From assembly GCA_022575985.1 (NCBI GenBank), contig JAKSXM010000002.1, positions 17,781,001 to 17,845,000 on the forward strand: a DNA stretch of 64,000 nucleotides, given 5' to 3'. Numbering within the stretch: position 1 is the stretch's first letter; the number at the start of each line of letters is the position of its first letter. The notes beneath the pieces are model-generated. The model was not told the origin of the DNA. It did no database searches and was given only the letters and a program-made list of their open reading frames with translations. This stretch comes from Anagrus nilaparvatae (Eukaryota > Arthropoda > Insecta > Hymenoptera > Mymaridae). Shown one piece after another: positions 11,636-23,400 of this stretch. The translations under genes were made by a program, and so were the position numbers.

Positions 11636-12058
11636 CAAGGGGAGGTCCACTCAGAGCACAGTGATTGTGCGCCTGGTGTGCGTCTGGAGTGCGAACAGTG
11701 TGCGACCAGTGTGCGCCAAATTTGTGAATCATTCTGGAAGCGCTGCTAATGCTTCAAATTGATTTAATAGGAAGGGAACAATTTGTTTTATCAAAAAAAC
11801 CTCCCGCGCACCCTCTTTTTAATCTTATAAGGCTTTTGTAGGACTTCCGAAAGATGAAAATATTTTTATTTTATTTATAAGATTAAAAAGAGAGTGCGCG
11901 GGAGGTTTTTTTGATAAAACATGTTGTTCCCTACCTATTAAATCAATTTGAAGTATTAGCAGCGCTTCCAGAATGATTCACAAATTTGGCGCACACTGGT
12001 CGCACTCCAGGCGCACACCAGGCGCACAATTACTGTGCTCTGAGTGGACCGCCCCTTG
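11636..12058. mobile_element. hAT-like foldback element, 423 bp, perfect 8-bp target duplication
   Basis: Flanked by identical 8-bp duplications CTTTAACC at 11628-11635 and 12059-12066. Termini are inverted: CAAGGGGAGGTCCACTC and its near complement GAGTGGACCGCCCCTTG. The arms, of about 190 bp each, contain irregular GTGCGCC-type motifs and a GC-rich segment (CCTCCCGCGCAC), with a spacer near 11850. No transposase. An 8-bp duplication with a CA..TG end is typical of hAT (and some P-type) elements. The related element at 15800 shares the outer 16 bp. Confidence 0.85.
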
Positions 12059-12458
12059 CTTTAACCTTAGTACACAAATGTAAAATTTTTTTTTTTATTA
12101 CCAATTAATTTAGAGTGCAGTTTTTTTTTTGTTACTTTTTCTTTAATAATTGATCATAGTCAGCTGATTCAAAAATTTTCATTTCAGGTTTGGATAAAAA
12201 AATACATTTAAAAATATTTAATGGTGTAAATACGTCAGTGATTCATCAAACAGAGAAAGTCTTTTTTTGATGCACCATACATCGATTCATACTACTTAAA
12301 ATTTTTTTCTATATAGCTTATAGAATATAGTAAACTAAATATTTCACTTGCGAGAATGATTTTAAGTTATTTGGTGAAAATCTAAATTTTAATGCAAATA
12401 TTAAAGATTATTTAAAAAAATTTTAACTAGTGTAACATTTTTAGAAATTATGTTATCG

Positions 12459-12577
12459 TCCAACTTTCATATCAATTTGAATGCACCTGGTCTCGTCCGA
12501 TCCCAGAAGTTAAGCAAATTTGAGCGCGGTCAGTACTTGGATGGGTGACCGCTTGGGAACACCGCGTAAAGTTGGTT
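12459..12577 (+). rRNA. 5S ribosomal RNA gene
   Basis: About 119 nt. The 5' end CCAACTTT pairs with the 3' end AAAGTTGG. The conserved core is recognisable: CTCGTCCGATC, AGAAGTTAAGCA (box A), GCGCGGTCAGTACTTGGATG and GGGTGACCGC..GGGAACACCGCGT (box C). An oligo-T tract starts at 12576 and would end Pol III transcription. It departs from the insect consensus in the 5' arm (TTTCATATCAATTTGAATGCACC), but compensatory pairing at the terminal stem (CTTT/AAAG) suggests it can still fold. It is isolated, not in a visible array. Confidence 0.92.
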
Positions 12578-12586
12578 TTTTTTTTT
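12576..12586 (+). terminator. Pol III oligo-T terminator of the 5S gene
   Basis: Uninterrupted T run directly after the terminal GTTGG stem of the 5S RNA. Confidence 0.8.
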
Positions 12587-12712
12587 GTTTTATTAACTTT
12601 CTTTTTAATGTTTTTAATTAATTTGAGACTATGTCTTTATTCTTTATCTAAAATTTTTTTTATTCTAGTATTTTCGGTACCTACACCATAGAATTAAAAG
12701 ATTCTATGACCT

Positions 12713-12803
12713 ACACGGCCAGAATTGCTTGAATATTAAAGCAATTTGCTTGAATATTCAAGTAGTTTGCTTTAAATTTCAAGCAAAGCAGCCTAGCCGT
12801 GTA
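12713..12803. mobile_element. Tiny MITE (~90 bp) built from TTGCTTGAA palindromes
   Basis: Ends CACGGCCAG and CTAGCCGTG flanked by TA on both sides. The interior is several short palindromes of the type TTGCTTGAATATTCAAG. Related sequences occur at 1.3, 34.1, 40.2-40.5 and 40.6 kb. Confidence 0.6.
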
Positions 12804-14130
12804 TATATATTCTATAAAAATTATTTCAAAAACAAAAGTTTTAAATAGCAGAAGAAAAAAAATCTAATATGACGCTATGAAATATTATTTTATCGCCTAA
12901 AAACTAATGGAACTTAGTAGAAGTTAAAACAAAATCTAAATTTTTTTTAATTTTCTTGTTTTTAAATTTTAATTCAATTTTTTTGTGACGTTAAAGATTT
13001 TTTACTAATTTACATTTTTTATTATAATATTAATTTCCGTTCATCCCTGAAAGTTTACCTAGATATGCAAATTAGTCCCATTTTAAATTTTTGAATTTTT
13101 TAAGATTTCTTAGCCATTTTTTGTTAGTAATAAATTTAGAAAACTGATTAGTTGCACTAAAAAAAAAGTTTCAAAAGATAACCCAGCGTAATATTTTCTT
13201 AAATTTTTTATGCATTGAATTTCATATTTTAGCAAAAAAAAGCATTTTCAGACATAGGACAAATTAGTTATAGGCCTTAAATGCAATAATTTAAATAGAA
13301 ATTTTATTTATTTCTCGATAACTTGACAAAATTATACATTTGAAACCATATTCTAATTTATTTTATGTATGTCAGACAAAATAATTTAATTTCTTACTAT
13401 GTATGCAATATATGTAATAAGCTTTATTATAATTCATCTATCACACGCGTATCATTATGTATTTATCATCTTTGTATATTATCTGATAAATAAATATGTG
13501 AATTTGGAGCTTATTGATATATTTATTTAGTATTTTTAAAGAAATTATAAAATTTTTATGCGTGCTATATTATACTTCATAGAGATAACATTTTGATTTA
13601 TTTAAAATTACAATACATAGTTTATAATTTATTACATAATTTGTAATCTATTTTATTTTATTAAAAATCAAGTTTTTTATTTTTTTTAAGTCATGATAAT
13701 GTCAAGATCTAGTAACCTCTGATAGATAAAATTAAATATTACTGTCTGAAAATAAATTTTGATGCTAATAAGATGTACGTCGATTCATAAGCAAACAATA
13801 GGTAAAATACTAAGATTTTTAAAATTTTATTAAATTCTATTATGTTTTCTGAATAGTAAACAATTTATATCTCTAGGTTTCTCATTGTTACCGCAAATTT
13901 CCGAAAATTTTTTTTTGAAAAATCAATAATTTTTTTAATTGTCTTTAAAAAAAATTTACTAATTTAAAAAAAAATTTTTTTAGTTTTTAATAAAAATTTA
14001 ACTGACAAGGGGAGTTCAATACATTTGGAACACCAAATTACACCAAATGGTTATGGATGAGTTTGTAATGTTGAAAAAACATGCCGACTACCCTCCATTC
14101 CTTCCAATGGGCCTTCTGGGCCTAGAAACG
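12804..14130. other. Intergenic stretch, no gene seen
   Basis: AT-rich. From about 13985 it carries a repeat (GGAGTT.A.TAC.TTTGGAA) also seen, diverged, at about 22033. Confidence 0.45.
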
Positions 14131-14501
14131 CGGGGCTCAATGTTATATAAAATAGGATTTTTTGGTAATTTTCAATGAAACGCCAGAACCTCGCAAGTTA
14201 AACAAAACTCTTCTGGTTGGTCTCAGTTTTTTGTTTTAAGTATCATCTTTCATACGCCGTAAACCGCAATTTATTATCACTAATTTTCTCATCAGTATAG
14301 CCAATTAACCAAACGGTCATTTTTGGCTAAAAATTATAGAATGCTGCCTTTGTAATTTCTGACGAAAATGGGTTTTATAGGTCTGAAAAAATTTGTACAA
14401 TTTTGTTTCAATTTGTAGCCTTAGCTTTTTTATAATTCTTAGCGATTTTTTTTATTATATGCTGTATCCAAAATAAAAACTTAAAATAAACAAGCAAAAG
14501 G

Positions 14502-15385
14502 TTAATTAATTAATTAATTTTATTTTTGTCAATATATTTCTTTATTTCTTTATTATATATAAATAACGGGCTAAACACACATGCTTTTTAAAAATAAATT
14601 GTACATATAAAAAATAATTTATACATTGTCATTAATTAAAGAAAATTATTACTCTGATTAAGAAAAATTTAACTAACTTACAATTTTAAAATATTTAATT
14701 TTACATCTAATAATTCAAGTCCTATAAATAATATGCATTAATAATCAAATATAATTCGGATACAATAATTAAAACACCATTAGTCTAAATGTCTAACCTT
14801 AATTTAATTTTTGCCTATATGACTAGAATAAATGACCATAGCAGGCAACCAAAACCAAGCCATCCCAATAGAGACCAAAGTGAATTGCGCAAAATATACT
14901 TCTTTTATTAAAATAATAATCATAATGTAAAAAAGACTAATTTGAGTCAAAATAATTTAAACAGAACCTATATGCATTAGTTTTAAAACAGTCTTGACCT
15001 AATAAACTTTTAAGACTCTGTGGCAAAGAGTTCCACTGCCTTTTTAACCTGAGGTAAGGGGAATGATATAACAAATCACTTTTAGCACTAGCTTCTTTTA
15101 AAATTCTAGGTTGGCGTAAATTGTATTCCAGTGATCTACTCTCGAACACGTTCCTCAAATTTTCAGGAAAACATGGATCTGATAATGCCTTATTCATAAA
15201 CATCAGATCATATGCATTATGCAATGATTTGATGGAAGAAATATTAGCTAATTTAGAAATATTTGAGAAGTCGTGCTCGAGAGGAGACATTGGAGAATTT
15301 GTTTTATATGAAACATAACGAAGACCCTTATGGATGATGCCCTCCAGAGAACGGTAGTCCACACTGGTCCAAGGCCTCCAGATTA
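14502..15385 (-). mobile_element. 5'-truncated LINE copy with 3' UTR
   Basis: The minus-strand element starts abruptly at about 15385, codes to 14937, then has about 430 bp of 3' UTR ending in AATAAAGAAATAAAG and a (TTAA)n tail at about 14502-14517. This is the classic shape of a 5'-truncated non-LTR insertion. The target duplication was not resolved. Confidence 0.8.
14937..15385 (-). pseudogene. C-terminal fragment of a LINE reverse transcriptase (ORF2)
   Basis: About 149 codons without interruption. The frame enters upstream of the GTG at 15362 (WRPWTSVDYRSLEG) and ends FCLNYFDSN-stop. Motifs typical of the C-terminus of Jockey/I-group ORF2 proteins are visible: FESRSLEYNLRQP and the closing RQWNSLPQSLKS..CFKTNAYRF, which matches the usual 'RRWNSLP..I.....F' ending. 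All catalytic RT motifs are upstream of the truncation and absent, so the fragment is inert. Confidence 0.85.
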
Positions 15386-15799
15386 TTATATATTTATAAA
15401 TTTTATTATAAGATTTATAAAATTGTAAATCTGAGTGTAATATATTTTAGGAAATTCTTTAATTAGTTTAAAAAATCTAATTTAATTGTATAATTAAACA
15501 ATAATTATTAATAAATGTTAATTACTAAATTATAATGCTAATTGCATAAGCTAAAATAACAATTATTTAATTACTTTTTAAAAGTGGTAACAAGATGATA
15601 ATGAGCTATACTCAGAGTAGAATATTTAAATACTTATAATTTTTTAATTTCGTAGAAAATATTTTTTTTTTTAAATAATAAATTTAATTAGGTTCAAAAA
15701 TTAGGCTGAAGTGTAATTAAGTTAAGTTATTGTCCAAATTGAATTTATTTATCTTGGAATCTTTCATATAAACTTTAAATCATTTAAATAAATGAATAT

Positions 15800-16035
15800 C
15801 AAGGGGCGGTCCACTTGGCGCACAATTCAATGTGCGCCACTGTGCGCTGAAAAGTGTGCCAGCGATAATTCCATTAAATAATCCACATTAAAAGTATAAT
15901 AAAGTGTGCTCTGGTTATAGACTTTCAAACTTATGATTGAGCACACATTTTTACACTAGAATATGGATTGTTTAAAAAAATTCTTACTGGCGCACTAATT
16001 GGCACACAGTAGCGCACTTTGAATTGTGCGCCAAG
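15800..16035. mobile_element. Second CAAGGGGCGGTCCACT foldback, right terminus lost
   Basis: The left end CAAGGGGCGGTCCACTTGG matches the 11636 element. The arms are GTGCGCC-rich, with GGCGCACAATTCAATG on the left and GAATTGTGCGCC on the right. The right arm stops at CCAAG and lacks the last 14 bp expected. It is followed directly by GAATAT, which also precedes the left end (GAATAT, 15794-15799), so a target duplication seems kept although the right end is missing. Confidence 0.7.
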
Positions 16036-16039
16036 GAAT

Positions 16040-17455
16040 ATGTAAATATAAATTTATTTATGTAATTTTTTTCAATCATAAAATAATTAAAATTTAGGTA
16101 ACTTAAATAAATAAAACTAGACTTGGATTTCTTAAAAAATTACATTTATTTTTCTCAATAAAAAACATTATTATTTTTTCTCTGTAATTTTAAAAAAATT
16201 AAATCTATCAATTACATAATTATTTAGCTTTTATTACATATAAAATTTTACATTTTAAAAAATTTAGTTTATTTAGTTAATAAAATATTTTATATATAAT
16301 TATAAAATAATCTAAAATATTAATCAAAATAAATTTTATTTTAAATTTTATAAAATTTTAATATTTTCTTAAATCACCTGCTTAATAATAAAAAAAAAAA
16401 ACACAAATAATTTAGTTCACAAGAACTATGGATCAGGTTCAAGTTTACTTTTTATTTTTAAATTCCTTATTATAGAATAAAACTCGCACATTTGCTTCAG
16501 AAAATTAAAATAAATTGAATAACAAAATGAAAAACTCATGAAATCTAAAATTTTTACAAGCTAAAAATTTAACAATTTTTCAATATTTTTTCATGATTAA
16601 ACAGGCGAATCTTTGACCCTTAATAACAATAAAATTAAAATAACAATCTAAATAAATGATATTAATATAATTTTACTTGTATTTTAGTTACTTGACCACA
16701 GAAAAATAATCATATTTTTGGTATACCAATTAAATTATATTATTACTAAAATGTTACTTTAAAAAAAAATGTTAAAAAAAAATGTACAATTTATACATTA
16801 ATAACATCTAAAACTATTATTATTATTTTATTTTCAAACAATTTTCCCTGTACGATTTAACCCAGAAAAAAAGCCAAGTGCTTCACAGCCATTTAATAAA
16901 TTAGAAAAAATTTTTATGTAATTTTCTTTTACATACATTTAACATTATATATTTGTACAAAGATATTTAAAAAAATTGTTCAAAAAGCTCATTTTTCAAG
17001 TAACATAATAATTATATTATTTTGAGACTGAAGTATTATAGAAATAAATTTTAGTAAATTTTTTTTTTGTGCACTGTATTTAACAAAATAAAATAACTAA
17101 TTATATTATAAACCCTTAACAGTGACAATAATAAATCTATGCATTAAATAAAATATATATATGATAAATAATAAATTACACTAGCCACAAATGAGCATAC
17201 ATTTTTTTCTTTAAACAATTTTCTCTCTTAAAAAAAATGAATAGAATTTCTCAAATAAAGAGACAAATAATTATTTTTACCATACACCAGTCTCATTTTT
17301 AGATTTTTGAGTATATATATATATTTTTAACTAATTAAGAGAGCTTAAATTATGACAATTATTAAAAAAAAAAAAAAAAAATCATTTTTGTCAGCAAAGA
17401 AAAAAGAACTTATATACATAAAAATAATATATTGACTTAAAAAAATATTTTTAAT
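16040..17455. other. 3' flank of the ABCG gene, no other gene
   Basis: AT-rich, with several A/T homopolymers. It would hold the 3' UTR of the minus-strand transporter gene. No conserved frame seen. Confidence 0.5.
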
Positions 17456-20400
17456 TTATTGTGTTGACTTAAGCTTCCAACGTAAAAAGAGATATGCACT
17501 GACTCGAAGAATAACAAAAATCAACAAAAGTGCAATAATGTCAAGAGTGAAATCTGCATTTTCCATATCCAATTCTTCAAGTGTTTGTATTGGTTTTTTG
17601 AAATGACAGTAAATCTAAAAATTTTTTAAATCAAATAAGTAAAATATATTTAATATTTTTATTTAAAAAAAAAAAAAAATTTCTTACCTGAGAACAATTA
17701 AGATTCGGTCGTCCAAAAGAATATGTTGCTAAGGCAGTACCTTCAAAACCATATCTAATATAACTTAGATAAGTAATCCACCTTAAGTAAACTGGAATAG
17801 CATCAAAGCTAACAAAGAAACCCGAAAATAATAAAAATGGTACGGACATAACTGGTGCTAAAAATACACCATTTTGTACGTTCATTGCTGCACCAACAAC
17901 TAATCCAACTGATTGAGCAACGAATGATATTAATAAACATGCTCCTAAAAACATACTGAACCTTGAAATTTCCATAAGTTGACTTGTCATGTAATAAACT
18001 ATTGAAACGTACAGAATGCAAAAGATTGCCTAAAAAAGAAACATAATTATTATAGATTGTAATGCTAACTAAAATATTTTTTAACCAAATTATTTTTACC
18101 TGAAATGGAATGTCTGATACTGTTATAGCCAAATAATAAGATTTTAAAGAGTACCACCTATTGAAATTTTCTTTTAACAAAACTGGCATTTCCAAAGGAA
18201 CTATTTTTAACATAAAAATTATAAAATTATTTATTTAATCATAATTTTCTGTAGAAAATAAATTAATTTTACTCACAAGATAAAATTGTTATTGTCATTG
18301 ACGTGTACATAAGGAACAACATATTGAAAAACAAAAATCCAAGATTACTAAGAACTTTAGCTCCATCGTTACCAATGTCATAATATAATGCACCAATTAA
18401 AAGTCCAACAAATATATGAGCAAACAAACGAAGGTACATAAGTGTCTAACAGAAAATAATTTATAGTTAATTTAAAAAATTTTTTTAGGCAAGATTAAAA
18501 AAAATTTGAAATTTACCCAATCTCTTCTGCTGAAAAGTAATGTTCGTTTTAGAACAATCCAAAATTGTGCAAATTCAGATGTTGGATATCTTCCTTGTTT
18601 TACTTCTAATGTTTCATCAAGAAGAGCAGTTGTGACATTTTCTTTTTTTTCCATTTCTAACATTATTGAAACTTCATCTAAAATTATTAAATAAAATTTT
18701 AATGAAAGAATTTCAACATGATTCCATAGAAATTTTTTAGAAATAAAATTAAAAAACGGGTATAGGAAATTTAATAAAACATACACTATAAAAAGTAACT
18801 TTCTTAGATTCACAAAAAAAATAGAATATTTTCAAAAAATTAGTAATTTCTCGAAAAAAATTAGTAATTTTTCGAAAAATCGTAAATTTACTAAATTTAG
18901 TATATTAACTAAAAATTTGAGTATTTCCAATTTTTTTTTATAAATTCACGAGAAAAATTGATAATTTACAATTTTTTTTCGAAAATTAACAAAAAATATT
19001 CGCTAATTTACAAATTTTTTCGTAAATTTCACAAGAAAAAATCGATAATTCTCGAATTTGTTGTTAATATACTAAATTTAGTAAATTTACGATTATTTTC
19101 GAAAATTTACTAATTTTTCGAAAATATTCTATTTTTTTTTGTGAATCTAAGAAAGTTACTTTTTGCAGTGTAATTTTCAAATCGGGGTCAATAAACTTAA
19201 AAAATATTCAAAATTCACTAGTCTAATTGTAAAATAATGAAATTTTTTAGCCAATTGAAAATAATAATTCCGCAGGTTTAAGATAGATAGTTTAAGTTTA
19301 TTTGCATTATCGTAAATTATCAGGCCGATCATCAGTAAGTTCATATAATATAATCGCGACTTAGGGGGTTGATTCGGGCTAATTTTGCGGTCCTGCTGAA
19401 TAAAATATGGCTTGTAGAATGAAAGCTACTGTACTAGCTATGAAATTTAAATTACAAAAAAAAAATCTGAATGCGGCAAGCAGAATTCCAGACTAGCTAA
19501 ACCCTTTTAAAATCAGCACCTAAGTAACCTAATTATTTCGGAAAACGCGTGTAAACGTCAAAACAGAAGAGTTCTCAGAAAAGTCATTATCTTTAATAAT
19601 TACTTAATCATAAAAAGGGAAACAAAATGGGATCCAAAAAATGATTTTTTATCAATAAAAATGGTTATAGCAATAAAATCTGATAAAAAATAATTACTTT
19701 GTTTAGTAATATCATTAGCAGCATAATTTGAAATTAAACCACCATTACTATTTTCAGTTATTTTTCCATTAAATTTTTCTTCAATATTATTAACATCATT
19801 TTTATCTTTGACATTTGTTGTATTATTCGTTGTTGTCGAATCTTTGATATTTGTTGAATTATTCATTATTTCTTTTTCAGGAAAAGCATATCCATCTCTT
19901 ATATCATGTTTACCATTTTTAATAGCATTAACAAGATTTTTAATATTATCTCCATATTCACCACAAGATACTTCAATAACTAGAAAAATATAAGTCAATG
20001 ATAACAACTGAACATTAAATATTTTTTTAATTATAATAAGAAGAAATATAATTAATTATCTTCTTATTGATTAAAAATATTAAATAAATTACTAAATGAT
20101 GCTGGATTGTGATAACTTGGGCAATTGAGTCCAAGTGATGACAAGAAAGGCACAAGTTGTGATGTTGATCCTTGGTAAACACATTGTCCTTCAGCAAGTG
20201 TATAAAGTGAATCAAACATTTCAAATAAACGTGCACTTGGTTGATGTATTGTACATATTATTGTTCTACCACCACGTGCTAATTGTTTTAATAATGCAAT
20301 ACATTGAAAACATGACGATGAATCTAAACCACTAAAAAAAAAATTAAGAAATTTAATTTTATTTTTATGATATTTTTTTATTCTTAATATAATATTCATT

Positions 20401-23400
20401 AATTTCTAACGCACGTTACAAGTACAAAAAAAAATATTAATAAATTACATAGTTACAATGTCAATTAATTAAAATTTCAATGACGTAAATTCTTAGATAT
20501 TACCGGTTTTAATTTTATTGTAATTTTATGTTTAGTAAATTATATTATCAGATTTTTATCATTAAAAAAAATATTAATTATTGTATTGGTTAATTGTAGA
20601 CATTGTCTTTTAAATTTGCATAATTTTATGATCAAATTGAAAAAAATTGGAAATTTTGTATTTTAAAATAGAAGGAAATTATTTTAGCTTTACCTTGTAG
20701 GTTCGTCAAAAAACATTATTGGGGGGTTATTGACCAATTCTAACGCAATTGACAGTCTCTTTTTTTGGCCTCCACTAAGATTTGAGGTCATTGTTTTACG
20801 GTGGTCTGCTAATCCAAGAGTTTCTAAAATTTCTTGTATCTAAAATGGACAATTAAAGAACATGTTAAAGATCACGTTTATTAACTTTTTAAATGAAACA
20901 AGATGATTAATTTTATTTTTTTTCTTACCACTTCATCTTTGTCAGCTCCTTTTATATTTCTGCCTAATTTTAAATTGGCTGCTACTTTCATTGCTTCTTG
21001 GACTGTTAAATTCCCATGTAATTGATTGTCTTGCATTATGTAACAGGAAAGTTTTCTAAAATCACTAAGTTTTCGTTCTAGTCCATTCATGGTTATACTG
21101 CCTTCCATTCCAGTCGTTCTAAAAAAAATTAAAATATATTTTTTATGCTTTAAGAATCTTTTAATTCTTTGGTACAATTTATGATAATTAATTTATATAT
21201 TAATTAATAATATAATTTATCTTAAAATTAAAAATTTCATCAATCATTCATAAGATTGCAGTAATTTATGACTTTATTTTTAAATTAACAAGTAAATTTT
21301 TTGTTCAGTTTTTTATAATTTTTGGTAAATCTGAAATTTATGTCAAATTTTTAAAATAATGGAGATACCTAAGAGCTAGAAAATGGCATATCTGAATGCC
21401 CAATAGTTAAATTTTGGGCTTATAGCTATTTTAAGCACTTATTTAAATCAAAGCTCAATTTTAATCATTAAAAAATAAAAAAAATAAAATCGCAATGATT
21501 TTTAAATATTAGTTTGTAAACTTCTTGAGGTCTCTTAATGTCCAGGGCAAGCGACTTCTTGATAAAAAAACACGTGCAGAATGACGTGCTTGACCTAATT
21601 TAATAATAATTTTTTCTAAGGAAAATTGGAATGCATAGTAAAATAAATCACTATCTTTACCGGTTGCACATTTTTTAACCCAAATTATATTTACAGCTAT
21701 TAATATCAATAATTTAAATTCACGATTCTTTGTTAGTAAAAAAATTAAAATCCTAAAAAATTTATTTCTGAGTTTATTTGAAATCAAAAATTACCTAATT
21801 ATTCTTTTATTTTAGCTGATTTAACAAGATTAAAATAATGATTTAGAACAAAAATTTAAGGGTCGGAAACTCTGAAAAAGTATATCAGAAATAGTCAGAA
21901 AGAAAATAAAAAAATTAAAGTTACAATTTTTTTCCTAATCAAATGAGTTCACAAAAAATGCATTGATTTTGAAATATTTGAATTTTTAAGGATCCTTTAA
22001 AGTTAAAAAATATAAACGCTTATTACTAACAAAGGGAGTTGACTACTTTTGGAATACTAAGTTGCCCCAATAGACAATTTGAGTTTATATTTGGCGGTTT
22101 CTAAGACATTTTTGTATGGGCAACTGGAGGATTTTAAGTAAAAATAATTTGTAATTATCACCTTACTGGGTGTTAAGATTCTAAGCCCAAACTATTCTGA
22201 TTCCTAAAATGCGTAAATATTTCAAAATTATTCCAAGTCCCTAAACTTGAATTATTCCAAGTACCTAAATCGATATTATTCTAAGTCAATAAACCTGTAT
22301 TACTTAATATGTTTATATGACTTATAAGTCTATATTACTTAAAATAAACCTGTACTAATAAGTCCTTTTTACTTAAAATAAACCTGTACAAAGTCCCTAA
22401 GCTCAGATTTTTCAAATGAGACCCCCCCCCCTTAAACTGGACAAAGACCCCCCCCCCTTAATTTTCAAGTTCTGAAATACACTCTCCCTATAAACATATT
22501 CCATGTTAACATTTTTACCAATATAAGTGATCTTGCTTTTAAAACTTGAAAACCGAAATTTCCTAATTTAAATAAAAGCTTTTATCCACATAAATGCAAC
22601 AAACGGATTCAAAATTTACATTTATTCATAATTTTCTTCTCTTTATTTGCATTATTTATTTAAGAAACAAAAAAACAATATTATATTTCTTTTAAAAAAA
22701 TATTCTCAAGTAGTTATACTGCACTTGAAAGCGAATTCATATGCAAACATGAATATCTTAAAAATACTCTCACTTTTCAAAAATAAAATCATCAGTTAAA
22801 TAACAAGTTTCTTTTTTTTTATAAATAAATTATTTTACTTTTTATTTATTATCACACATGCAAGAACCAATTAAATGATAAAAAACAATTTTTTTATTGA
22901 ATTTGTAATAATTTATTTATTTTATAACATATTATCATTCGTTAATTAAGATTCAAAAGTTAAATAATTTCAAAATCATAAATTTAAATTACATAAATTA
23001 CACAATAAGATTTTTTTTAGCTCAAATAATCATCAATGCATTTCATGTCTAAAAACTCACATTAATCCAAATATATATTTTTTCTAAATGAAAATATTAC
23101 AAAATTTTAAATTATTGATTACATAAAGTAGTATTCTAATTAAAATATAAAAAAAATAATACAAAGAAATCTCTGATAAAAAAATTTTTTTTCGTAATTT
23201 TTACGTACTCAAGTTTCCATTATTGTAGTATAAAATATGGTCAAGTGCACTTGTAAATATATAATTTTTTTTTTTTGTATTTCGTCAGATATGCATGTTA
23301 CATTGTTAAATTTAATCATATGGTTTTTGTATTAATGTTAATTTAATTATTGTATTTATTATAAGTAAATAAATAAATAAAAAATTAATTAATTATTATA

